The notes beneath the pieces were generated by a model. That model saw only the letters and a program-made list of their open reading frames with translations. It searched no databases and was not told the origin of the DNA. From positions 2,418,001 through 2,482,000 of the forward strand of contig NZ_CP022989.1 in assembly GCF_002278075.1 (NCBI RefSeq): a stretch of 64,000 nt of DNA. The letters run 5' to 3'. Below are positions 38,095 to 47,487 of the stretch, one piece after another (within the stretch, counting starts at the first letter, position 1; every line of letters starts with the position of its first letter). The translations under genes were made by a program, and so were the position numbers. Source of the stretch: Paraburkholderia aromaticivorans. Its GTDB lineage: Bacteria; Pseudomonadota; Gammaproteobacteria; Burkholderiales; Burkholderiaceae.

Positions 38095-38204
38095 GAGCAA
38101 TCCGGGCGGCCGCCGCGTGTAGTTGCAATACCCCACAACAACCAGGTTGCATGGGACCGGAGTAAGCCCCTAAGCGCTAACTCCGGTCGACCAAGGAGAC
38201 AGAC

Positions 38205-38909
<705 letters not shown>

Positions 38910-38956
38910 GCGCCACGACGGCAACCATCATGCATGGGACCATGCGGAGACAGGAC

Positions 38957-40543
38957 ATGAATCAAGACAACAACAAGGTGCGTTTTTCGCACAACGACGA
39001 CAAGGTCGTCGTGATCATCGGTTCGGGCGCGGGCGGCGGCACGCTGGCCAACGAACTGGCGCAGAAGGGCATCAACGTCGTCGTGCTGGAAGCAGGCAAG
39101 CTGCACACGCAGGCCGATTTCACGACCGACGAATGGAGCTCGTTCCAGATGCTGTCATGGCTCGACAAACGCACGACGTCGGGCACCTGGCGCATCGCCA
39201 AAGACTTTCCCAATCTCCCCGCCTGGATCTGCAAGACGGTGGGCGGCACGACCACGCACTGGGCCGGAGCGAGCCTGCGGATCAGGCCGCACGAGTTCAA
39301 GGCGAAGACGACATACGGCGATATCAAGGACGCCAACCTGCTCGACTGGCCGCTCACGCGCGAAGAGCTCGATCCGTATTATGACCGCGCGCAGCAGAAG
39401 ATGGGCATCACGCGCACCAACGGTTTGCCGGGTCTGCCGGGCAACAACAACTTCAAGGTGTTGTCGGCCGGTGCGATGAAGGTCGGCTACAAAGAATGCA
39501 ATACCGGGCACATGGCGATCAACAGCGTGGTGCGTGACGACCGCGCGCATTGCTTCCAGCGCGGCTTCTGTTTCCAGGGCTGCCGCACGGGCGCCAAATG
39601 GTCGACGCTCTATACGGAGTTGCCGCGCGCCCAGGCGACCGGCCATATGGAGTTGCGCACCCAGGCCCATGTGGTGCGGATCGAAACCGATGCGCGCGGC
39701 AAAGCGAAGGAAGTGCTCTATTACGACGGCAACGGTAAATTGCAGCGGCAAAAGGCGCGCATCGTCGCGGTGGCGGGCAACTCGATCGAGACGCCGCGCC
39801 TGCTGCTGAACTCGCATTCGAGCAAATTCCCCCAGGGACTCGCGAACGGCTCCGGGCAATTGGGCCGCAACTACATGCGTCACACCACGGGCTCGGTGTA
39901 CGCGGTGTTCAACGACAAGGTGGAGATGTTCAAAGGCACCACGATGGCCGGCATCATCGAGGACGAAGCGACGTTCAATCCACAGCGCGGCTTCGCGGGC
40001 GGCTATCACATGGAGACCGTGTCGCTCGGCCTGCCGTTTTACGCGGCCTTTCTCGATCCCGGCGCGTGGGGACCCACGTTCACCCAGGCCATGGATCAAT
40101 ACGCGTACACGGCGGGCATGTGGATCGTCGGTGAGGATATGCCGCGCGAGAGCAATCGCGTGACGTTGAACACGGACGTGAAGGACCAGTACGGCCAGCC
40201 GGTCGCCAACGTGCATTTCGACGATCACCCGAACGACGAGGCGATGCGCGAGCATGCATTCAGGCAGGGTACCGCGGTGTATGAAGCGGCGGGCGCGAAG
40301 ACGGTGTATCGCGTGCCGCCGTATCCGTCCACGCATAACCTCGGCACGGCCCGCATGAGCGCACGGCCCGAAGACGGCGTGTGCAACAGGTTCGGACAGA
40401 CACATGAAGTGTCGAACCTGTTCATTTCCGACGGCAGCCAGTTCACCACCGGCGCGGCGGAGAACCCGACCATGACGATCGTCACGCTGGCGATCCGCCA
40501 GGCCGATCACATCGCCGCGCAGATGAATAAGCGCGCGGTGTAG
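38957..40543 (+). CDS. GMC family FAD-dependent dehydrogenase, catalytic subunit
   Basis: 528 residues. FAD-binding VVIIGSGAGGGTLANELA near residue 20 and the C-terminal GMC region with THNLGTARM and NPTMTIVTLA. Cys199, Cys205 and Cys209 form CX5CX3C, the spacing of the three cysteines reported to hold a 3Fe-4S cluster in Burkholderia FAD-glucose dehydrogenase. It has no signal peptide and should be exported with the Tat protein encoded before it. No cytochrome c subunit follows, so the electron acceptor is unclear. ATG 38957 is preferred for its GGAG box; ATG 38930 is possible. Confidence 0.88.
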   Translation: MNQDNNKVRFSHNDDKVVVIIGSGAGGGTLANELAQKGINVVVLEAGKLHTQADFTTDEWSSFQMLSWLDKRTTSGTWRIAKDFPNLPAWICKTVGGTTTHWAGASLRIRPHEFKAKTTYGDIKDANLLDWPLTREELDPYYDRAQQKMGITRTNGLPGLPGNNNFKVLSAGAMKVGYKECNTGHMAINSVVRDDRAHCFQRGFCFQGCRTGAKWSTLYTELPRAQATGHMELRTQAHVVRIETDARGKAKEVLYYDGNGKLQRQKARIVAVAGNSIETPRLLLNSHSSKFPQGLANGSGQLGRNYMRHTTGSVYAVFNDKVEMFKGTTMAGIIEDEATFNPQRGFAGGYHMETVSLGLPFYAAFLDPGAWGPTFTQAMDQYAYTAGMWIVGEDMPRESNRVTLNTDVKDQYGQPVANVHFDDHPNDEAMREHAFRQGTAVYEAAGAKTVYRVPPYPSTHNLGTARMSARPEDGVCNRFGQTHEVSNLFISDGSQFTTGAAENPTMTIVTLAIRQADHIAAQMNKRAV

Positions 40544-40686
40544 AGCGGTTCGACGGGGCAGGGCCGCGTTCGGGTTCGAGGCGATTGTCGAGCGGCGGAT
40601 GCCGGCGTATGTTGACGAAGGCGGCGGCGTGCCGTGGCTGCATGAAGAGCGCACGGCACGCATGCCTGAAAACCGGGAGTAACACC

Positions 40687-41037
40687 ATGTGTGGGATATA
40701 CATCAACGCCGATCCGATCCTGTACGAGTCGCGCACGCGCTCGTTGCGCATCCACGGCGTGATTACCACGGTGCGGCTGGAGAATCTGTTCTGGGACGTG
40801 CTGCACGAAATCGCCGCGCGCGAAAGCATGACCACCAGTCAGTTCGCCGTGCAACTGTACGACGAACTGATCGCGCTGCGCGGCGAGTTGCCGACTAACT
40901 TCGCGTCGTTCCTGCGCGTGTGCTGTTTGCGCTATCTGTCCATGCGTACGGAGAAGGGCGCCGACGTGCCCGCCGCGGCTCCCGAACCGGCGGCTGCGGC
41001 GAGCGAAACGAAACCACGCATGCTGAAGACGGTTTGA
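40687..41037 (+). CDS. Ribbon-helix-helix domain protein
   Basis: 116 residues. The segment RSLRIHGVITTVRLENLFWD and EIAARESMTTSQFAVQLYDEL matches the RHH_4-type ribbon-helix-helix DNA-binding domain (about 20-85). The C-terminus is low-complexity Ala/Pro. It may be a small transcription factor. CGGGAGTAACACC precedes the ATG. Confidence 0.75.
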   Translation: MCGIYINADPILYESRTRSLRIHGVITTVRLENLFWDVLHEIAARESMTTSQFAVQLYDELIALRGELPTNFASFLRVCCLRYLSMRTEKGADVPAAAPEPAAAASETKPRMLKTV

Positions 41038-41136
41038 TGCGCGAGGGCGGCGCGAAACCGCAGCGGAAGACCGGAGGCGCGTGCCGGACCGCGTGCTAGG
41101 ATGCTCGGCACATTCCGCATAACGTTGGAGACATGG

Positions 41137-41517
41137 ATGAGTCCGGAGAGTGCCGCCCGCTTCGATGAACAGTTCGCGCCTCGCATCGCCGAGGCCATTG
41201 CCGCCTGCCTCGCCACCACCGTGCATACCGAAGTGCTGCCTTACGGCGGCCACGGGCATCCCACCCGCGTGCGGATTCATGCAGCGCCGATCGAGAACAT
41301 GGGGCTGTACCCGCACCCGTTGAATCTGTATCTGACCTGGGACAGCGACGAAATCGAGAGGCTGATGGGGGCCGAAGGGCCGTCGCGTTTCGCGGGCTAT
41401 CTGGCCGCGCTGCCGCGCAAGCTCGCGGCGTGGAATCATGCGCGCGAACTGGACTTTCTCTCCCATACGCAGGCCGAGCCGGTCGCCTTGATCGGCGGAC
41501 TCGACTTCGAGTCGTAA
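41137..41517 (+). CDS. Conserved hypothetical protein, 126 residues
   Basis: Begins MSPESAARFDEQFAPRIAEA; TTGGAGACATGG precedes ATG 41137, which is better than the upstream ATG 41101. The protein has a mixed alpha/beta composition and a His/Gly-rich segment (GGHGHPTRVRIHAAP). I believe it is a Burkholderiaceae-specific protein of the DUF5594 kind; that is recollection, not proven. No function can be assigned. Confidence 0.65.
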   Translation: MSPESAARFDEQFAPRIAEAIAACLATTVHTEVLPYGGHGHPTRVRIHAAPIENMGLYPHPLNLYLTWDSDEIERLMGAEGPSRFAGYLAALPRKLAAWNHARELDFLSHTQAEPVALIGGLDFES

Positions 41518-41589
41518 GCGGCGGGTTGCGCGCCGCTTCGTCCAGACAGGCTGCAACCGGCGCCGCGCGGCGAGCACGGCGCCGGTCCG

Positions 41590-43170
41590 TCAGGCCGCGG
41601 CGCCGAGCCTGAAGAAACTCACGCTTCGCACGAGCCCCGACGCCTTGCTTTGCACCGCGTCGGCCGCGGCCGACGCCTGCTCGACGAGCGCCGCGTTGCT
41701 TTGCGTCACCTGGTCCATCTGCGTGACGGCATCGTTGACCTCCGCGATGCCCGTTGCCTGATCGACGCTGGCCGTCGCGATCGACTCGACGATGCGTGTC
41801 ACACTGCCGGCGCTTTCCACCACGCCGTCCATCGTATTGCTTGCGTGAGTGATCAGTCGCGTGCCGGCCTCGATCGTGGCAACCGACTCGCGAATCAGCG
41901 TCTTGATCTCGCGCGCGGCGTCGGCGGAACGTTGCGCGAGGCTGCGCACTTCGCTTGCCACCACGGCGAAGCCGCGTCCCTGCGTGCCGGCGCGCGCCGC
42001 TTCCACAGCCGCATTGAGCGCGAGGATGTTCGTCTGCGCCGCGATGGCTTCCACCACCGCGATGATATCGACGATGCGCTTGGATGCCGCGTCGATCTGG
42101 CCCATCGTGCGCACGGCGTCGCTCATCACGACGCCGCCTTCGCGAGCGGCATGAGCGGCGGTCTGCGCGAGCGAGGTGGCTTCGCGTGCGTTAGCCGCGT
42201 TGCGCTGAACCGAGTCGGTGAAATGCCGCATCGACGCGGCGGTTTCTTCGAGCGAGGCCGCCTGCTGTTCGGTTCGTGCGGACAGGTCGAGGTTGCCGGC
42301 GGCGATTTCCTGCGTGGCCGTCGAAATCGTATGCGCGCCTTCACGGATTTCGCTGACGATATGCCGCAGGCGCTGGTTCATGTCGTTGAGCGCGGTCAGC
42401 AACAGGCCCGTTTCGTCGCGGCTCACCACAGGCACCTCCGCGCGCAGATCGCCTGCCGCAACCGCCTGCGCGACGCCCACCGCCTGCCTGACCGGCACGG
42501 TGATGCTGCGGCTGAGAAACCAGACCGCGAAGGCGCCGACGCCGAGCGAACCGATAACGACCGACAGCAACAGCGCGGTCGCGATCGCGTAGGCCTGTTC
42601 CGCCGCCTCGCCCGTGCGCACGCTGGAGTCGTGCGCCTGTTGCATCACTGCCGCGACGATGTCGTCGATCGCGGCGGTCGGCGCGCGGTCGATGCCTTTC
42701 ACGAGAACATCGACGGCGTGCGCCGTGTCCGGATCGGCGGCGTTGTAGTGTTTGAGCGCGTCGAGGTAGCTGTCCTGCAACGAAGCATGCGTGGCGAGCG
42801 CCTTGTCGACACCGTCCACGTTAGCGCCCAATGCGCTCAACTGATCCTTCAGGCGCAGCAGGGCAGCGTGCGTCGTGCCGCTTTCCCGGTTGAAAGCATC
42901 ACGGTACTTGCTGAAGGCGGCGGGATCGGCGCCGCGCAACAGCAGGTCCTTCCATTCCTGAACCTGTTTCTTGAACTCGACCTGGGCGACGCGCGCCGTG
43001 TCGGCAGCTTGCGCATACTGGCTGAGCGACTGTGCGGACTGGATTTGCAACGCATGCGTTCTTGACAACGCGTGCCAGCCTTCCAGACCCACGATCATCG
43101 TCGCGGCCAGCAATACCGCGCCGAGCAACGCCAATTTAACGGCGATCTTCAGATTTCTATAAAACTTCAC
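41590..43170 (-). CDS. Methyl-accepting chemotaxis protein with four-helix-type sensor
   Basis: 526 residues. N-terminal membrane segment ([20 protein letters not shown]), a helical periplasmic domain (about 35-190), a second membrane segment, HAMP (about 210-265) and the signalling hairpin with [17 protein letters not shown] and [18 protein letters not shown]. It senses a small ligand through the periplasmic helical bundle and signals to CheA. No C-terminal NWETF-like pentapeptide is seen. It lies 22 bp behind another receptor gene in the same direction. Confidence 0.92.
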   Translation of the reverse strand: MKFYRNLKIAVKLALLGAVLLAATMIVGLEGWHALSRTHALQIQSAQSLSQYAQAADTARVAQVEFKKQVQEWKDLLLRGADPAAFSKYRDAFNRESGTTHAALLRLKDQLSALGANVDGVDKALATHASLQDSYLDALKHYNAADPDTAHAVDVLVKGIDRAPTAAIDDIVAAVMQQAHDSSVRTGEAAEQAYAIATALLLSVVIGSLGVGAFAVWFLSRSITVPVRQAVGVAQAVAAGDLRAEVPVVSRDETGLLLTALNDMNQRLRHIVSEIREGAHTISTATQEIAAGNLDLSARTEQQAASLEETAASMRHFTDSVQRNAANAREATSLAQTAAHAAREGGVVMSDAVRTMGQIDAASKRIVDIIAVVEAIAAQTNILALNAAVEAARAGTQGRGFAVVASEVRSLAQRSADAAREIKTLIRESVATIEAGTRLITHASNTMDGVVESAGSVTRIVESIATASVDQATGIAEVNDAVTQMDQVTQSNAALVEQASAAADAVQSKASGLVRSVSFFRLGAAA

Positions 43171-43192
43171 TGCAATGGTCCGGCTGTAGCGT

Positions 43193-44992
43193 TTAGTCGA
43201 GTTTGAACTGCGTCACGGCGCTCGCGAGGCTCACGGCCTGGCTTTGCAGGGCGGCCGCGGCGGCGGTGGATTCTTCGACCAGCGCGGCATTCTGTTGCAC
43301 CATTTCGTCGAGCTGGCTGACCGCGCGGTTGACTTCCTGAATGCCGCGGGTCTGTTCGTTGGCTGCTTGCGTGATTTCGGAAATGATCGTCGTCACATTG
43401 GCGACGTTGCTGACGATCTCCGTCATCGTCTCGCCGGCCTGGCGCACCTGGCCCGAACCCGACGAGACGCTGGCCACCGTTGCTTCGATCAGCGCCTTGA
43501 TTTCCTTCGCGGCCTGCGCGCTGCGTTGCGCGAGGCTGCGCACCTCACCGGCCACGACCGCGAAACCGCGGCCCTGTTCGCCCGCGCGCGCGGCTTCCAC
43601 AGCGGCGTTCAGCGCGAGGATATTGGTTTGAAACGCAATGCCGTCGATCACGCCGATGATGTCGGAGATTTTCACCGACGCATGCTGGATTTCACCCATC
43701 GTCGCGATTACTTCGGAGATCACCACGCCGCCGCGCGAGGCGACCTGCGAGGCGGACACCGCGGTATGGTCGGCCTGTTTCGCGGCACTGGCCGATTGCG
43801 TGACCGTCGAGGTGATTTCTTCCATCGATGCGGCGGTTTGCTGCAGGCTCGCGGCCGCGGATTCCGTGCGGCCCGACAGATCGACGTTGCCCGCGGCGAT
43901 TTCATTCGCGGCGACGCGCACGGATTCGCTGGCGTCGCGAATCTGGCGCATCACGTGGCTGAGTTTGTCGATGAAGGTATTGAACGATCGCGCGATCTGC
44001 GCGACCTCGTCGTTGCCGACGGCCGGCAGGCGTTGCGTCAGATCGCCCTCGCCGGAGCCGATGGCGTCCATCGCATCGCGCACTTTCGACAGGCGCTGGA
44101 ACGACACGGCGGTGACCGCCGCCACGATCGCTGCCGCGATACCGGCGATCACAATCAGCGCGATCACCGAAGCGGTCAGCAGCGAACGCATGCCGGCCGT
44201 CGCTTCGGCTTTGTCGAGGGCGACGACCGCATACCAGTCGGTGCCGGGAATCGCCTGTGCGCGCATCAGTTTCGTGCTGCCGTTCACGTCCATTTCGAGC
44301 GGACGATCCGCGCTGAAGAGCGCGGCGAGCTTGTCGCTGGTCAGGCCGGGCGCGACGTCGGAGACCGGCTTCAAGGTCAGTTTCGGATCCGGATGCGCGA
44401 CGATACGACCGCCTGCGTCGATCAACATGCCGAAGCTCGCGGGTGTCGGATGAATGGCCTTGACGTTGGCGATCACGCTGTCCATCGCGACGTCGCCGGA
44501 CACCACGCCCTTCACCGCGCCGTCGCGCACGACCGGCGCGGCGAATGCCACCACCAGCTTGCCCGTGCCCACATCCACGTACGGCGGCGTCACCACCGGC
44601 TTGCCCGCCGTGGCGGCCTGTTTGTACCAAGGACGGCCGGTCGGATCGTAGTCGGGCGGAATACCGGTCGGGTCGGAGAACTTCGACGTCCTGTCCGCAT
44701 ATCCGACGTACACGTTCGCGAATCTGCCGGCCGCCGCGATCTGCTTCAACGCGGCAGACGGATCGGGTTGCAGGACCGCTTCCTGCAGCGAGTTGATCAT
44801 CTGACTGTTGGCGGCGACCCAGTCGCCAATGCCGGTCACGTGGCCGCTTTCCACCGCGGTCAGACTGCTGCCGATGGCATCGGCGTTATACGAGTTGGCG
44901 ACGACATAGTTGAGAGCCGCGTTGACAGCAAGCGCAACCACAACGATAGCGACGCTCAAGGCAACGATGCGAGCGCGAATGGAGGTGAACAT
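43193..44992 (-). CDS. Methyl-accepting chemotaxis protein with dCache sensor
   Basis: 599 residues. Membrane segment near 5-30, double Cache periplasmic domain (about 35-275), second membrane segment near 280-300, HAMP and signalling domain ([35 protein letters not shown]). The Cache domain contains [13 protein letters not shown] and later YVDVGTGKL and SGDVAMD; this Tyr, Arg, Trp-Tyr and Asp pattern matches the amino-acid-binding motif described for dCache receptors. ATG 44992 is the family start. Confidence 0.92.
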   Translation of the reverse strand: MFTSIRARIVALSVAIVVVALAVNAALNYVVANSYNADAIGSSLTAVESGHVTGIGDWVAANSQMINSLQEAVLQPDPSAALKQIAAAGRFANVYVGYADRTSKFSDPTGIPPDYDPTGRPWYKQAATAGKPVVTPPYVDVGTGKLVVAFAAPVVRDGAVKGVVSGDVAMDSVIANVKAIHPTPASFGMLIDAGGRIVAHPDPKLTLKPVSDVAPGLTSDKLAALFSADRPLEMDVNGSTKLMRAQAIPGTDWYAVVALDKAEATAGMRSLLTASVIALIVIAGIAAAIVAAVTAVSFQRLSKVRDAMDAIGSGEGDLTQRLPAVGNDEVAQIARSFNTFIDKLSHVMRQIRDASESVRVAANEIAAGNVDLSGRTESAAASLQQTAASMEEITSTVTQSASAAKQADHTAVSASQVASRGGVVISEVIATMGEIQHASVKISDIIGVIDGIAFQTNILALNAAVEAARAGEQGRGFAVVAGEVRSLAQRSAQAAKEIKALIEATVASVSSGSGQVRQAGETMTEIVSNVANVTTIISEITQAANEQTRGIQEVNRAVSQLDEMVQQNAALVEESTAAAAALQSQAVSLASAVTQFKLD

Positions 44993-45150
44993 GTCGGGAG
45001 TCTTTCGGAGTAAGCGGTGAACCGGAATCGGCGAGGCCGGAGCCTCACTTGGGGTATACGGCCTGAACGGGCGGGACTTGAGCGGCAAATTCCGTCAATC
45101 GCCGACATTCGCCGGGAGAGCGGCGTGGCGGATTGCCGCATGAGGCCCGG

Positions 45151-45198
45151 GAATGGCGTCGCGCGTGGCGTCGCGAATGGCGTCGCGAATGGCGTCGT
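45151..45198. repeat. Four tandem 12-bp repeats
   Basis: GAATGGCGTCGC is repeated as GCGTGGCGTCGC, GAATGGCGTCGC and GAATGGCGTCGT without gaps, in the gap between the chemoreceptor gene and the mocR gene. It lies just after the mocR stop codon in the direction of transcription. Confidence 0.85.
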
Positions 45199-45242
45199 AT
45201 TCGTACGACAATAACGCCGGATAGCGCACCCGGCGATTCGTT

Positions 45243-46634
45243 TCACATCACCGGCGAGTGCAGATGATGCGGATGGTCGAGTGTCTCCGCCACGATGTGC
45301 AGCGCTTGTGCGCATTCGTCGCGCGTTTTCGAGCCGCCGAGGCACACGCGCATGGCGTTGGGCGGATTGCCGTCGGTGGAGAATGCCGCGCCCGCCACGG
45401 CGGCAATGCCCTGATTGCGCAACTGCAATGCGAGTTCGGACGCGCTCCAGCCGCTTTCCACCGGCACCGGCAACCACAAATGAAAGCCGTCCTGATGTGC
45501 TTCATACGGCCACGCTTCGAGCATGCGCGCGGCAATCGCCTGACGTGCGCGCGATTCGTTGCGGATCGCAGTGAGCATGTCCGCGGCGGTGCCGTCCGCG
45601 ATCCATTGCGTGGCGAGCATGACCGTGTAGGGGCTCGCCATCACGGTGGTCGCGCGCAACGCGCCGGCTAGCCGCTGGGTCTGGCGCGGCGTCGGCGCAT
45701 GCAGATGCGCGACGCGCAAACCGGCGCCGAAGCTCTTCGACAGGCCCGTCACGTAATAGGTGAGTTCGGGAGCGAAGCTCGCGAGCGCATCGGGCGCGCT
45801 CTGCGGCAGCATCGCGTACGCATCGTCTTCGATGATCGGCACGCTGTAGCGTAGCGCCACGTCGGCGAGCGCTTCGCGGCGTTTGTGCGTCAGCGTGAGC
45901 GTGCTCGGGTTTTGCAGCGTCGGATTGCAATAGAACGCGCTCGGCTTGTCGGCCTTGCAAAGCGCTTCGAAGGCGTGGGCGAGCGGGCCTTCGTCGTCGC
46001 GTGGCAATGCCTGTAGACGCACACCGAGTTGCGCGGCGATCGCCTTGATGCCGGGGTAGGCGAGCGCATCGAGACAGATGGTGCCGCCGGGTCGCGCGAG
46101 CTGCGAGACGAGCGCGACCAGCGCGCTATGAATGCCGGGACATACCAGCACGTTCTGCGCGTCGCAATGCGGCACGCGGCGTCGTAGCCATTCGGCGCCC
46201 GCATCCTTGTCGGCCGCCGAGCCGCCGAAGTCCTGGTAACGCAACAACTGATAGGGATCGCTGTCGGCCATCTGGCGCGCGGCGGAGTCGCGCAAGCGCA
46301 GGGCGTAATCGGGCGGCTCGGGCGGCGTGTTCATCGACATCTCAATGCTGCTGCCGCCCGCGAGCGGCAAGGTCGCCGTGCGGCCGCGCACGAACGTGCC
46401 GCTGCCGGCGCGCGAATCGAGCAGGCCGCGCTTGCGCGCTTCGGCATAGGCGCGCGCCACCGTCGTGTAATTCAGGGCGAGTTCCTCGGCGAGATCGCGC
46501 AGTCCCGGCAGGCGGTCGCGCGGACGCAGCCGCCCGGTGGCGAGATCTTCTTCGATCAGATCGGGGATCGCGAGATAGGCGGGTTTGCGAATGTCGGCAA
46601 GACGTTTGATCCAGTGATGTGTCGGGCTGCTCAT
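45243..46634 (-). CDS. MocR-type PLP-dependent transcriptional regulator
   Basis: 463 residues. N-terminal GntR winged helix (about 10-85, PGLRDLAEELALNYTTVARA) fused to a class I aminotransferase-like domain, with the PLP lysine in YVTGLSKSFGAGLRV. Such fusions (PdxR, GabR, TauR) respond to amino compounds or PLP. It is divergent from the Nit1C cluster, and palindromes in the 351-bp gap make it the likely local regulator. ATG 46634 is chosen because the GntR domain starts there; the frame stays open to 46886 but those residues are not family-like. Confidence 0.9.
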   Translation of the reverse strand: MSSPTHHWIKRLADIRKPAYLAIPDLIEEDLATGRLRPRDRLPGLRDLAEELALNYTTVARAYAEARKRGLLDSRAGSGTFVRGRTATLPLAGGSSIEMSMNTPPEPPDYALRLRDSAARQMADSDPYQLLRYQDFGGSAADKDAGAEWLRRRVPHCDAQNVLVCPGIHSALVALVSQLARPGGTICLDALAYPGIKAIAAQLGVRLQALPRDDEGPLAHAFEALCKADKPSAFYCNPTLQNPSTLTLTHKRREALADVALRYSVPIIEDDAYAMLPQSAPDALASFAPELTYYVTGLSKSFGAGLRVAHLHAPTPRQTQRLAGALRATTVMASPYTVMLATQWIADGTAADMLTAIRNESRARQAIAARMLEAWPYEAHQDGFHLWLPVPVESGWSASELALQLRNQGIAAVAGAAFSTDGNPPNAMRVCLGGSKTRDECAQALHIVAETLDHPHHLHSPVM

Positions 46635-46752
46635 CGGCTTCGGGTCTCTCTTCACGTTCAAAAAGATGATTGCATCCGCATGCGATAAATGATCGGATTG
46701 ATCGACTGTGGTGAATGACTGCACCACGCCGACACGTTCGGCGGCGCGAAGC

Positions 46753-46781
46753 GCACATGGCTGGTGCGGCCTTGGCGCACC
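46753..46781. promoter_or_regulatory. NtrC-like binding site
   Basis: GCAC-N7-GTGC at 46753-46767 has the dyad of the NtrC consensus (TGCAC-N7-GTGCA, outer bases differ). An overlapping perfect palindrome GGTGCG-N7-CGCACC ends at 46781. The centre is about 150-170 bp upstream of the predicted sigma-54 start, a normal enhancer distance. Confidence 0.5.
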
Positions 46782-46875
46782 AATAGCGTTTGCGCGGGAT
46801 GCCTCGGCTGTACGCAACCTTCGCGCCAAAAAGATTTTTGAGTCGCACTTCGAATCGAGGCGGAATTGATTGCTG

Positions 46876-46903
46876 ATTGATCGCATTCGCGTGGGCGATC
46901 AAT
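46876..46903. promoter_or_regulatory. Inverted repeat touching the sigma-54 promoter, possible MocR operator
   Basis: ATTGATCGC (46876-46884) and GCGATCAAT (46895-46903) are perfect complements with a 10-bp spacer. The last base is the first base of the -24 element. A further ATTGATCG lies at 46697-46704 near the mocR side. Confidence 0.55.
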
Positions 46904-46918
46904 GGCACGGCCGTTGCA
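46903..46918 (+). promoter_or_regulatory. Sigma-54 (RpoN) promoter of the Nit1C cluster
   Basis: TGGCACGGCCGTTGCA matches the consensus TGGCACG-N4-TTGCA in every fixed position; the invariant GG (46904-46905) and GC (46916-46917) are 10 bp apart. The predicted transcript would start about 12 bp downstream, near 46929, leaving a leader of about 57 nt before the ATG at 46986. Confidence 0.85.
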
Positions 46919-46985
46919 TTGGAAGAAGCGCGCACAGCTTGAACGCGCGCCCTCTTTTACTTAGCAAACCTGATCGGAGAGTGTC

Positions 46986-47468
46986 ATGCCAGCCGTCAAC
47001 AAACCGCTGCATCAGAAAGGCGATTACCTTGTCGACTATGAGGAGAAAGTCTTCGAAGACGTGAAAGCCGAACCGGGCGAGAAGGCGCTCGTCACGTTTC
47101 ATACGGTCGCGTTCGAAGGCTCGATCGGTTTCGTCAATCTGTTGCAGGCCACGCGCCTGCAACGCAAGGGCTTCGAAACTACGGTGCTGCTGTACGGACC
47201 GGGCGTGACGCTCGGTCTGCAGCGCGGCTTTCCGACCCTCGGCGACGAAGCGTTCCCCGGTCATCTGAACTTCAACAAGCAACTGATGAAGTTCATGGAA
47301 GAAGGCGGCAAGGTCTACGCGTGCCGCTTCGCGCTGCAGGCGCTGTATGGACACGGCGAAGCTTCGCTGATCGAAGGCATTCGCCCGATCAGCCCGCTCG
47401 ACGTGCTCGACATCCAGCTGCTCCATCGCAAGGACAATGCATTGATCATCCACACGTGGACGGTCTGA
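46986..47468 (+). CDS. MSMEG_0572/Sll0783 family nitrogen starvation response protein
   Basis: 160 residues, first gene of the Nit1C cluster. Starts [20 protein letters not shown] and contains [35 protein letters not shown] sequence (only partly quoted: [14 protein letters not shown]), which resembles a DsrE-like fold. In cyanobacteria the homologue responds to nitrogen starvation; its biochemical role is unknown. CGGAGAGTGTC precedes the ATG. The sigma-54 promoter at 46903-46918 drives it. Confidence 0.88.
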   Translation: MPAVNKPLHQKGDYLVDYEEKVFEDVKAEPGEKALVTFHTVAFEGSIGFVNLLQATRLQRKGFETTVLLYGPGVTLGLQRGFPTLGDEAFPGHLNFNKQLMKFMEEGGKVYACRFALQALYGHGEASLIEGIRPISPLDVLDIQLLHRKDNALIIHTWTV

Positions 47469-47487
47469 CGAGAGGCGAGTGACCACT

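Larger units (their letters stand above)
46635..46985. promoter_or_regulatory. Divergent control region of mocR and the Nit1C cluster
   Basis: 351 bp without a gene. Contains, from left to right: ATTGCAT-CCGC-ATGCGAT (46669-46686), ATTGATCG (46697-46704), TGCACC (46720-46725), GCAC-N7-GTGC (46753-46767) overlapping GGTGCG-N7-CGCACC (46763-46781), ATTGATCGC-N10-GCGATCAAT (46876-46903) and a sigma-54 promoter (46903-46918). Confidence 0.7.
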
